From Typhlomys cinereus (lineage: Eukaryota; Chordata; Mammalia; Rodentia; Platacanthomyidae), in the NCBI GenBank assembly GCA_023101885.1, contig JALPQD010000224.1, forward strand, positions 1,911,112-1,975,111: a stretch of DNA of 64,000 nt, in the 5' to 3' direction. Of the stretch, positions 55,230-64,000 are shown in pieces. Positions within the stretch are counted from its first letter, which is position 1; every line of letters begins with the position of its first letter. A model generated the notes under the pieces. The model saw nothing but the letters and a program-made list of their open reading frames with translations, did not search any database and had not been told where the DNA came from. The position numbers and the translations under genes were made by a program.

Positions 55230-56250
55230 GAAATGGTTTAGTAGGTAAAAGTGTTTGCCATTAAACTTGATAATCTGAATTGCCAAGGAGAGAACCAACT
55301 TCTGTTTGTCCTCTCACCCCACAGGAGAGCATGACGTGTACCCACGTAAACATACACACACACTCTCACATATAGAGTTGAGACGTAAAAATCAAAGATC
55401 ATTTTACTCTGAGTAAGCTAAACTTTTCACAGCATCTCATGGTACATAAGTGGGGGAGCTGAATTCTTTTGCATATGACATTCTCCACGGGACAGTTTGG
55501 GAGTCTTCTAAACACAGCAGATGGCATCTCTCAGGTCAGGAGTTAGAGAAACTGCAAGGCCTCGGCCACGAGATCTCTTATGACCTCAGCTTAGAAGTCA
55601 TCCACAGAAACTTGCACCATCATTTATCCAATGTGAGTCACCGAAGAAAGCCCTAAACACAATTGTCAGGGATTTCATGTGCACACAGGAAGCAGAGTTC
55701 CTGTGTGGGGAAATCGCAGATGGCCTTCTCTTGGTGTGGCCCTAGATTTCCCCACTTGGTATAGTGCCCATCCAAGAACACTCCTTTCTAAGTCGACCTC
55801 TTTCCACCCAGTCATGCTCAGATCTCTCGCTGTTTTCCCATCTCTGAGACAGTGATTTCATTTTAATCTAATATTTCAAGATCCATTATAAGTATTGCAT
55901 TTTACATTGAACTTGGTCACTCAGGCAGACATAAGGGCATGGGAGGTGACTCAGCGTGTAAAAGTTTATTGCAGTCCTGTCCACCTGAGTTCAATCCTTG
56001 GAACCTGTGTAAAGAGCCAGATGCCCACCTTGTGTATTTAATCCCTGCACCCCTGTTAGATGGGAGGCAGGGGCAGAAGAACAGGCCTGAGGTGGGCTGA
56101 TAGAGTGGCAAACACAAGATAGACCCTCTACACAGTGGTAGGTGAGAAATGGCTCCTAAAGTTGCCCCTGACCTCCACGCGTGAGCCACAGGCATACTGT
56201 CCCCCACCCAATAAAATCTTTAAAAATCTTTAAAACGAAAAATCTCAATG
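55230..56250 (+). repeat. Two RSINE-like SINEs flanking unique DNA
   Basis: 55232-55395 (GAAATGGTTTAGTAGGTAAA, CAAGGAGAGAACCAACTTCT) and 55930-56240 (GGGAGGTGACTCAGCGTGTA, CCACCTTGTGTATTTAATCC) are RSINE/B4-like. 55400-55925 may hold an old mammal-wide DNA element (GACCTCAGCTTAGAAGTCAT) but I cannot assign it. Confidence 0.5.
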
Positions 56251-57175
56251 ATTCCTTTTTATTTTTATTAAAATTACAATGGAGTTTTTATTGCTCTTCT
56301 CCCTCTCCATCCCTTCCTCCCTTCGGAGACTTCTCATGACAAGCTTCCTTCCTAGCCCGGTATGTGCCCACAAGTTCAATAAGGGATGACTGTGTACTTG
56401 AGTGTTGTAGCATGGGCATTATTTCATTAGTGGGTAACACTGAGGCCTGGGGGACCGCTTTCCTCTGGCCAGCTTTGACCCTCAATAATCCCTCTGTGGT
56501 GGGCAGTGCCATGAGAGCTCCTCCCTTGTTTATTGGGCTATAGTCTTGGTTGGGTCCGCTGTTAAACAAGGGCTGTGTGCAAGTGGACTGTACTGATTTT
56601 ATGAGTGTGTATTCTGCCCAATAATTCTTGCACTTATTTGTGTGATAAACCTCATTCTATAGGCTAATTTATCAAAATCGACTCAGAGCAAAATCTATTA
56701 TGCTGGCCTCATATCCATTAATATTTCACCATACCTGGAGTTAAAAACTAAGCCCCACTTCTGCTCCTGGGCAATCATGTTTCACTGAAACTAAGAAACC
56801 AAGAAACCTAAAGGTGTGTCAACCCCACAAGCGCTGCCAGGGTGGGAGAGGTGGGGGAGTAAGGAACTGTATTAGAAGAATACGTGGATGGCTGGGGATA
56901 CAGTTCAGCGGATGAACACTTGCCTGGTGTGTGGAAGAGTCTAGGTTCAATCTCCAGTACTTGGAGGGTGGAGAACTTTGCCCTTGGGGAAATGTGTTCT
57001 TGCTTCACTTCTATAACCCCAGTACTCCAGAGACGGAGATAGGAGTTTGAGGCCAACCTGGATTTCAGATCTGTCTGAGTTAGGAGTAGAGAGACCCTGT
57101 CTCAACAAAACAAAATGAAAAACAAGCGGGTCAGATGGAGAGAGAGAGTTAGTGTCTAACCTTAAAAACTGGCCT
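56251..57175. other. Unique DNA then ID_B1-like SINE
   Basis: 56885-57110 is an ID head (GCTGGGGATACAGTTCAGCG) joined to a B1-like part (CTATAACCCCAGTACTCCAG, CTGTCTCAACAAAACAAAAT). The rest shows no gene. Confidence 0.55.
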
Positions 57176-57242
57176 GGGATGGTACTCAAGGCGAAGGGTC
57201 TTGGAGATACTTGGAGGATTTCTGTAGCTGCGGCAGGACAAG

Positions 57243-57603
57243 ATGGTGATGCAAGCGGCCAAGAGGGTGAATATTCTCTGTCCATCAGAAGTAAATCAGA
57301 TTCTGTATATACGAAATTTGCCATACAAAGTCACAGCCAAAGAGATGTATATTTGGGAAATATGAACCCATTTGTCAAATCTGAGTACGGAACACACCTG
57401 AAACTAGAGGAACAGCCTATGTGGCATCTTTGATGCCAAGAATGTGTGTGACCATTTTTCAGGATTCAACATTTGTAACTGACACTTTGTGGTTTTGTAT
57501 TATAATGCTAACAGGGCATTTCAGAAGATGGACAGCAAGGAGGAGGAGGAAAAACAGAAGCTCCTCAAGGAAAATATGGCCTCAGCCAGATCCACCAAAA
57601 TAA
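57243..57603 (+). pseudogene. SF3B6: SF3B6 (SF3b p14) processed pseudogene
   Basis: This is a decayed retrocopy of the small RRM subunit of the U2 snRNP SF3b complex, which contacts the branch-point adenosine. The frame from ATG 57243 gives QAAKR, then [21 protein letters not shown], the start of the RRM including its RNP2 motif. It hits a stop after WEI at 57351. Later pieces match in other frames: [21 protein letters not shown], and the final DPPK with stop at 57601-57603. The span is 361 nt against about 378 for an intact coding region, so small deletions and frameshifts are present. It has no introns, as expected for an mRNA copy. No poly(A) tail or target-site duplication could be fixed. 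Confidence 0.9.
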
Positions 57604-57949
57604 GTGTGTCTTGCTTTCTGCTTTGGACTAAACCCCCCAAAACCCTAGTAATCTTTTTTCTTAATAGGAATATTGTAATTTCTTACTTGAGACTTCAAAT
57701 GACTTGCTTGAAACTTTGATACATATTAGAATATGTGATGTTACAATGTGTAGCTTTTTAAATATGTATATAAAAAGCTGGCCTGGGAGCTCAGTGGTGC
57801 TGTCGGCTTTCTTAATCTCTCTTAGCCCATTTTCTAATCTCTACAATCGGATTTACTAGTAATGTCTTCGCTTATTTCACAGAGCTGTTACTGAACCTAC
57901 GACCAGACAATGTGGCCCTGATGCGGCCAGCGAATCGAAAGGCCCTGTA

Positions 57950-58560
57950 TTTAACCCTCGCCTCCCTGGAAAAACCTAGACAGCTTCGCTAGCGACCCGC
58001 CCAGGGAGTGACTTGTGCCCTTTGTGCCTCATTCGAGTCACTGGGGACTATCGAAACGGGTTCATTCGCCTCTCCGCAGATGCACAAAAGCGACCCACGA
58101 ATGGGCCTGGGGCCTCGGCGTGTAAAAATCGCCTTTGCACGTGGGCGTGTGCACATGGGCGGGGCGCCACAAAGCCCTTTATTGAGGCGGCGGGCTACGC
58201 AGGGCGGCGGGGCGCGGCCGTGGGCCTCCAGGCGAGCCGAGGCAGGCGCGTTTTCGCCGGGCTGGTCCGCGGCGAGTTGCGCGGGCCACGTGCGCCTAGC
58301 CGGCGCGCACTGCGTCGTTCCGCGGGGCAGCTGCGGCGGGAGACCACGAGCCGGGGTCTAATCGGGTGGTCCCCTGTATGGTGGGCGGGGTCCAGGCGGG
58401 GACGCGCGGGGCAGGAAGCCTGGGGACCCGCAGTGTACCGGGTTCATCAGACACCCGCCCCCGGCCGAGACGAAATGCCATTGCGGGAACCGATGCCGTG
58501 ACCCGAAACCTCGTCCCAGGATGACCAGTCTTGCCTGGCGTCCTCTCGGTGTATGGTAGC
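57950..58560. promoter_or_regulatory. CpG island, possible promoter of the downstream gene
   Basis: CpG density is very high from about 58,100 to 58,510 (for example GGCGGGGCGCCACAAAGCCC). The SF3B6 pseudogene ends just upstream and two plus-strand coding exons lie 4 kb downstream, which makes it a candidate promoter for them. I could not identify exon 1: several donor-like sites exist (for example GAG|GTGACC at 58573 and TAG|GTACGT near 58716), but none is clearly better. Frames of 117 and 162 codons inside it look like chance GC-rich frames. Confidence 0.55.
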
Positions 58561-59160
58561 AAAACCCGGAAGAGGTGACCTTATGAAAAAACAGAACTGG
58601 GTTTTACATCCAGGGTTCAGGTTCGGCGAAGGGCCCTCTGCATCCCCACAATACATTCTCAGGAAATTTTGAATTACTTAGCAGTGAAAATCTGCAAGCG
58701 ACAGCCACTAATTAGGTACGTTGCAATCTTTTCAGGCAAAGCGAATAGACCAGCTGTAACATCAAACTTCTACGAAAGGAAACGACTTTGGGGATAGCTC
58801 ACCATGGCGTATGGCTTGCCTAGAAAGAACACAGTGAAAACCATTTTGAGGGGCAGTTGTTATAAAGTGTAAGTATTTTCATCGTGGTAGCGTGGCTGGA
58901 GCTTACTGGACGCTTCCGCTCCCAGCAAGAGCGTTTTCAAGGGTCTGAACACTGATTTCCTAGGCAAAAGACTGCTTTTATATCCAAACAGCGGTTTGAA
59001 ATGAGAAATTGGGTTCAGAAGTTGGTGGATCACAATCAAAGATCTAGGAGGTCTGATCATATTCAAAACTTAATTTTTAGGTTAGCATGTAAAGGGAGTT
59101 TAGTGGCATGTACGTATGAGAGAAAGACACAGAGAGATTATACTTTGGTCTAAAAAAAAC
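58561..59160. other. Unique DNA, no supported exon
   Basis: Nothing recognisable between the CpG island and the next SINE. Confidence 0.45.
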
Positions 59161-59164
59161 ACCA

Positions 59165-59407
59165 ATTTTTTGCCTTGGCGTGTGTATCAGAGGGCATTGT
59201 GTGTGTCTGTCTGTAGAGGCTTAAAGCTGATTTCAGAAATCATCCTGGATTGTTGCACCTCCTTTTTGCTTTGCTCTGAGGTTTCCCAGGCTCTGTCTTC
59301 CAGGGCTGGAAATGTAGGTGGTGTCCATTTCTACCCAGTATTTTTACTTGGAATATGAAGTTAAGGCAAGGCAGAGCCTTAACCCCGGAGTCAACTCTCC
59401 GCACCTG
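59165..59407 (-). repeat. Family B SINE, minus strand
   Basis: GTATCAGAGGGCATTGTGTG, GAAATCATCCTGGATTGTTG and GCTTTGCTCTGAGGTTTCCC match the family body on the minus strand. The head is damaged. Confidence 0.75.
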
Positions 59408-60560
59408 ATTACTGTCATCTTAAAATAAGTCTTTAGAGTGTCCAAAGCTGCTGAAAACACCCGGTGTGAGAACATTTCCTCAGCTGGTCAGTTAGTATCA
59501 TGTCCCTTCAGTGGGCAGTATATGGACAACTTGGACTTTGGAAGCATGAAGACCTTCCCTCCAAGCTTGCCTCCCGCCACAGTCTTTCTCTGGATCTTGA
59601 CTTCCACATCTGTAAATGGATCTAACAATGTTTGTCTGTGCGGTGTGGGCTATAAGTGACGTGATTCCTGTTAGGTTATTGTAGAAACAGAGAACATGAG
59701 TGAGCACTAGTTCCACTTTGGGGTTGGTTTCACTTTTTAACCTCTCTGCCATAGTTTATGACATATTACCATTATGAGTCAAATGGATTTTTTCTTTTTA
59801 ACAGTGTTCTAAGATACAGATGTGATTCCTTTTAGGATTCTAAATCTGGAGTTAGGAAAGTCAGAGAAAATTTGTTATGCTTTGCTTAGTTTTGTCGATT
59901 TGGTTTGTGTTTATACTTGCACATTATATCATATAACTGTATTTTCAACCAATCTACCAGGCCTGTAATCCCAACTGCTTGGGAGGCTGAGGTGGGGATA
60001 TTGTAAGTTCAAGACTCAACTGGATTGTGGAGAGAGTTCAAGTCCAACCTGGGCTACAGAGACTCTGTCTCAATAAAAACTAAACAAAACAAAAAGACAA
60101 GCACAAAGTACTCTAAAGATACTGTTTTTAATTTTTCTTTTATTTTTGTCATTTATTTTCCAACCTTTCATGCATGTATACACTTTGGATTGAGAATATT
60201 TCCTCCTCATTTTTCTCTACTCCTTCCCTTTCTTGTTGACCCCCTTTCTTCCTAGGAAGTTTTAATTTTACGTTCAATACACACACACACATTTGATTTC
60301 ATGTATCAATATAAAAGGAGCTACGAAGGAGAGAAAGCATAGTCTATGATCGTCTTACTTCATTTACTATAACTAATAATTATCTCCAGTTCCATCCATT
60401 TTCCTGCAAGTGACAGAACTTTATGACTTATGGGTAAGAAAAACTTTCATCAATATACTGCCATATTTTCATTATGCTCTCCTCTGTTAATGGATTTTAA
60501 GTTAGTTCTATAAGATATCTATTGTGAATAGTGCTAAAAACACATCATATATATACATGT
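59408..60560. other. Unique DNA with a B1-like SINE
   Basis: 59955-60085 is B1-like on the plus strand (GGCCTGTAATCCCAACTGCT, TGGGAGGCTGAGG). A short CA run lies at 60280-60290. No exon is recognised. Confidence 0.5.
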
Positions 60561-60760
60561 TTTTAAAAGTATTTTATTTATTTGAGAGATGGAGGTAAAA
60601 TGCATAAATGAATGCTCTAACGCTCAGGTGGAGATCAGAAGAGAGCTTTTATAAGTCATTTCTCTCCTTTTACCCATGTGGGATTCCAGGGATCAAACTC
60701 GGGTTACCAGGTTTACAACTAGGCATCTTATCCTCTGTGAGCTCTTTCACTGGCTCTACA
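60560..60760 (-). repeat. RSINE-like SINE, minus strand
   Basis: CCCATGTGGGATTCCAGGGA, TCAAACTCGGGTTACCAGG and a GAGCTCTTTCACTGGCTC end match the RSINE pattern reversed. Confidence 0.65.
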
Positions 60761-60824
60761 CATGTGCTTTAAGCATGTGAAATCATGCTAAAACTTTGCC
60801 CTCCCATTACATCATGGAATTCTT

Positions 60825-61035
60825 AGTGATTAAGAGCATAGATTCTGAAGTGTGATTTCTTAGATGCAAATCTCAACTTTGTAACCTAGGACAAGTTTGG
60901 TCTCTGCATATTTCTAACATGTAAGATGAGGTTATTAATAGCCTGCACTATTTTCATAGGGTTGTAGCCATTAAATGAATTTATATGTAGAAGTTAATTG
61001 GAACACTTCCTGACCTGTAGTGTATGCTATGCAAA
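60825..61035 (-). repeat. MIR element, reverse orientation
   Basis: GTGATTAAGAGCATAGATTC, GCAAATCTCAACTTTGTAAC, ATAGGGTTGTAGCCATTAAA and ACTTCCTGACCTGTAGTGTA follow the MIR consensus read in reverse. Confidence 0.8.
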
Positions 61036-61134
61036 GACTGATTGTTTTCATTGCATCTTTTGAATCCATATATAAGGATAGACCTCACTCTCTCATCACA
61101 TGTATGTACCTGTATATTGTTGTTTGCTAATCTT

Positions 61135-61171
61135 TTTTAAAATTTTTCTCTTTAAGCTTTTTTTTATTCAA

Positions 61172-61213
<42 letters not shown>

Positions 61214-61402
61214 TGCATGTGTGTGTGTGCGCGCGTGCTTGGGTTGCTTCTACCTCCTTTCTTACTCTGCCCGAGGATTCATAGGCTCCGCCCACCAGGA
61301 CCAGAAGCGCAGGCTGCCCCTGCTTTTGCTTGGTGTTTGTACGTGGGATCTAGGATCCGAACTCAGGACTCTCTGCCTCCAAGACAGAGGCTCTCCAGCC
61401 CC
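61135..61402 (-). repeat. Young family A SINE with target-site duplication
   Basis: A 17-bp perfect repeat TGTTGTTTGCTAATCTT lies at 61118-61134 and 61403-61419. The head has lost the A-box segment: AGGCTCTCCAGCCCC on the plus strand lacks the usual TTAACCCCTGAGCCACC. A GT array occupies 61173-61211. Confidence 0.9.
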
Positions 61403-61439
61403 TGTTGTTTGCTAATCTTGATGGTCTTGATTTCTCTTT

Positions 61440-61450
61440 TTGTTTGCTTA

Positions 61451-61493
<43 letters not shown>

Positions 61494-61665
61494 TGTGTGT
61501 ATGTGTACATGAGTACGTGTCACAGTTCACATATGGAGGTCAAGAACAACTTCCTGGAGTTGGTTCTCTCCTGCCATGTGGACTCTGGGGACAGAACTCA
61601 GTTTATCAAGTGTGCATGGCAAGCGCCTTTCACCCCTTTACCTGCTGAGCCACCTCACGGTTCTG
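61440..61665 (-). repeat. RSINE-like SINE with (GT)n, minus strand
   Basis: A GT tract at 61455-61501 is followed by GGAGTTGGTTCTCTCCTGCC, GGGGACAGAACTCAGTTTAT and TACCTGCTGAGCCACCTCAC, the RSINE pattern reversed. Confidence 0.75.
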
Positions 61666-62550
61666 TTTGCTCTGTCTCACGTATTCCACTCTGGCTTTGA
61701 ACTTGCTATGTAGTGAAGGATGACCTTGAACTTCTGATCCTCCTTTCTTCGTGTCTCCAATGCTAGGATTATCAACACGGGGCATCACATCTATTTTTAT
61801 GCAGTGCTGGGAATGGCATCCAGGGCACCATACGTCCTGAACAAACACTTTACCAACTGAGCTATATGCTCACCCCTTTGATATCTCTTCTTGATAGATT
61901 TTCATAAGGGTTATTTCCACACCTTCTAAATTTTACTTTAGATTCTAATAAATGTCTTCGTGACATGCTCAGGTCACATGATTACTTGAAATGGCTGTAC
62001 ACCTTCAGCCACTCCCCAAGTTACACAATGAAGTATCAAGGAAACTGGAAGAGGCGAACAAAGGGTGACGTAGGTGACGAGTCATTTCCTTTACTCGCCC
62101 CAAAGCAAGTTTTTTGCTTACTCTCTGCATGTGGCGCTGAACTCATAGCGAGTATAGGTGTGAAATGCGTAGCTGATTACTTTTACTTCGACATTAGACT
62201 AAGTTAAGGTTCACAGGGGCTGTTTTCTTTAACATATTTTATTTATGAGAGAGAGGGGGAGGGGTGGAGGGAGCGAGAACAGAGAGAATGTTTGTTATGG
62301 CTCATGGGTAGAGGTCAGAGAACAGCTTTCTGAAGTCACCTCTCTGCTTCCACTATCTAGGCTTCCTGGGTTTGAACATGAGCTACCTGAGCTACCTGAC
62401 CAGCCCCTTTTTTCCTTGAATCCCCTTCTATAAGCAGAAAAAAAAAGTATCTTGGGGACTTGAACTGAGAGTTAACAAGTTGTTACCCATATTTCACACA
62501 ATATGTGCTCTCTAAAGAAAAAAAAAATACTGAATAAATGAATGGATTTT
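61666..62550. other. B1- and RSINE-like remnants and unique DNA
   Basis: 61665-61790 is B1-like (minus) and 61795-61870 ID-like (minus). 62225-62405 is a degraded RSINE (minus). 61960-62210 is unique and slightly CpG-enriched, with TGACGTAGGTGACGAGTCAT at about 62067 resembling CRE and AP-1 sites; no function is inferred. Confidence 0.45.
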
Positions 62551-62558
62551 TGTCCCAG

Positions 62559-63088
62559 ACAGGAACCATGGGATCTTGCATTGCTTACAAAGGCCTGGTA
62601 TACAAACATAACCAACGTCAAGTTGCCTTTCTTGGGCGAGATTTCATTTGGGACTCCTGTGAAACTCACAATGTGTAAGACCAGCAGGAAAGATATACTC
62701 CCTTCAGCAGCATGTAAGTTCCTGAGATCTCCTCCAATAAACTGTTAACTATGTCATTTTTGCCTGTAACAGAAGAATGTTGAAATATACTATCTATACC
62801 TATCTTATTTTTTTCCCATATTGCTTATCTTAGTAATCCCAGCACCTTGTTAACTGTTCAACAATGACAGCTTTGATTGGCCACATTAATGTTTGGTGAA
62901 AAAAGTGCCATTAGATTTCTTCATGTATTTAATTATTTCTTTATTTTCTTGTAGCCATCAAACTTGAAAGAGAATATGAAATGAAGCGCCTAGAGAAACT
63001 GAAGTGTCAGGAAAAGGCCTGTGAGGAAATCCAGTATTCTCTGAAGGGAAGCAAAGTTGGTTTGAGAAGACCTCTTCAATCCAAGTAG
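62559..63088 (+). CDS. Last two coding exons of an unrecognised gene (partial)
   Basis: Exon A (62559-62713) follows an acceptor TTTTTGTCCCAG and ends at a strong donor T|GTAAGT. Exon B starts at 62955 after TTATTTTCTTGTAG and runs to TAG at 63086-63088. Removing 62714-62954 joins the frames in phase 1 without a stop (Ala-Ala-Ser-Ile-Lys). The joined tail reads from QEPWDLALLTKAWY to KGSKVGLRRPLQSK, about 95 residues. Exon B contains a charged helical stretch (IKLEREYEMKRLEKLK) likely to form a coiled coil. I do not recognise the protein; it resembles small basic proteins rather than a known enzyme. Upstream exons were not found. The acceptor could also lie 4 nt further on (after ACAG). An AATAAA at 63773-63778 would give a 3' untranslated region of about 0.7 kb. 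Confidence 0.6.
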
Positions 63089-63772
63089 TGCCCTGGGAGA
63101 GCTGGATTTACTCTCTTCCTGGCCCCGGGCGAACCAAAGTTTCTGATCCTTTCCATATAGAAGGTTCGCTACCGACACAGGGAGGCCCACCGCTGTGTGG
63201 GTCAGTACTCCTAAACATGTTTTGGTGGGCAGCTCTGAGCATTCTCCTGGGTCCCTGCCACACCCTGGTTCCTTTGTGTCACAACAGCAGCTCTGTAAGT
63301 AGACGCACGTGCAGCCGGAGTCGTTGTCTGAGTCACTCATTTCCATGTTTATAAAATATCAATAAGGGAAGACGAGACGCCTGGTCAGAGGCTTTATTTA
63401 GAAGAAACATTTTTGAATTGTCACCTGTGAGGTTTTTGAGGTGAGGTCTCAGAAAGGAGATAGAGAGAAATTCTCTAAAAAGAATTTTGATTGAAAAAGG
63501 TACATTTCATTTTGGTAACTCTCCAGTTTCCAATTTTCAGTGAAATGTCATTATTGTCATGTGATACTTCTTTTTACTTTTAAATTATTTTCAGTGATGG
63601 GATGCTTTAAAATTTATCAATTTATTTTATTGTTCTCTTGAAAAATTACCAGTCAAATGCTCTCTGGCTAGTTTTCTTCTTTTGAAAATGGACCCGGGTC
63701 ATGTGCATTTGGAATGGGGAATTAATTAAGGAACTGAATTTGTATGGGCAAGCTTTTCTGGAATTTGAATCC

Positions 63773-63778
63773 AATAAA
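63773..63778 (+). terminator. Polyadenylation signal candidate
   Basis: AATAAA in GAATCCAATAAAAATATATT, about 685 nt downstream of the exon B stop codon with no competing gene between. It is the first strong hexamer in an AT-rich 3' untranslated context. Confidence 0.5.
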
Positions 63779-63841
63779 AATATATTTGGATACTAAAATA
63801 TTTAAGTTTTTTTCCTCAGGTGATTCGATAGGCATTTTAGG

Positions 63842-64000
63842 GCCTTTTCCTCCCTCCCTCCCTCCCTCCTTTCCTCCCTCTCTTCTTTCCTCCCTCCCTC
63901 CCTCCCTCCCTCCTTTCCTCCTTTCCTTCCTCCCTTCCTTCCCCCCTCTCTCCCTCCCTCCCTCCCTCCTTCCTTCCTTCCCTCCCTCCTCCTTCCTCCC
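63842..64000. repeat. (CCCT)n-rich pyrimidine tract
   Basis: From TTTTCCTCCCTCCCTCCCTC to the window edge the plus strand is almost only C and T, mainly CCTC/CTTC tetramers. The tract continues past the window. Confidence 0.95.

Noticed and set aside
58008..58501. Frames of 117 and 162 codons in the second CpG island
   Set aside because: They overlap in different frames, have biased composition and no domain, and no donor clearly links them to the exons at 62.6 kb.
61965..62207. Possible upstream exon of the gene ending at 63,088
   Set aside because: Candidate donors after ACAAAGG put exon A into a frame with an early stop, so it does not splice in phase.

Overview
This is mammalian chromosomal DNA, almost certainly from a rodent. 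Most of the window is interspersed repeats: B4/RSINE-like, ID and ID_B1-like and B1-like SINEs, a tRNA-headed SINE resembling rodent B2, MaLR-type LTRs, L1 fragments, and many microsatellites. The tRNA-headed SINE comes in a young and an older form, and its body is not the mouse or rat B2 body. A non-murine rodent of the mouse-related clade is therefore likely; a heteromyid such as a kangaroo rat or pocket mouse is only a guess. I see no bacterial or phage genes and no CRISPR.

Layout. 1-5.6 kb is SINE-rich intergenic DNA. 5.64-7.11 kb is a CpG island with no convincing coding exon, followed by an ancient MIR. 8.4-25.4 kb is a repeat desert: solo LTRs, nested SINE/LTR insertions, four copies of a related L1-3'-end-like block, and a 5'-truncated L1 with a clean target-site duplication (17.53-19.30 kb). 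25.4-27.4 kb holds the most gene-like locus, a single-exon SENP2-related SUMO protease. It has all four catalytic residues, a CpG-island promoter and YY1-like sites. 27.4-43.6 kb is again repeats.

43.65-46.58 kb is a three-layer structure: flanking DNA, then a MaLR-type LTR, then inside the LTR a nearly full-length processed copy of NEMP2 on the minus strand with poly(A) and a 16-bp target-site duplication. Its reading frame is broken only by an inserted segment of about 131 nt. 46.6-57.1 kb is repeats and unique DNA without genes. An SF3B6 (SF3b p14) processed pseudogene lies at 57.24-57.60 kb and a CpG island at 57.95-58.56 kb. Two exons at 62.56-62.71 and 62.96-63.09 kb splice together in phase and end in a stop codon with a downstream poly(A) signal. 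They look like the 3' end of a real plus-strand gene that I cannot name.

The genes do not form a pathway. Three of the four gene-derived loci (SENP2-like, NEMP2, SF3B6) arose by L1-type retrotransposition. Only the SENP2-like copy looks able to encode its enzyme activity. Coordinates of repeats are read by eye and are approximate unless a target-site duplication fixes them.
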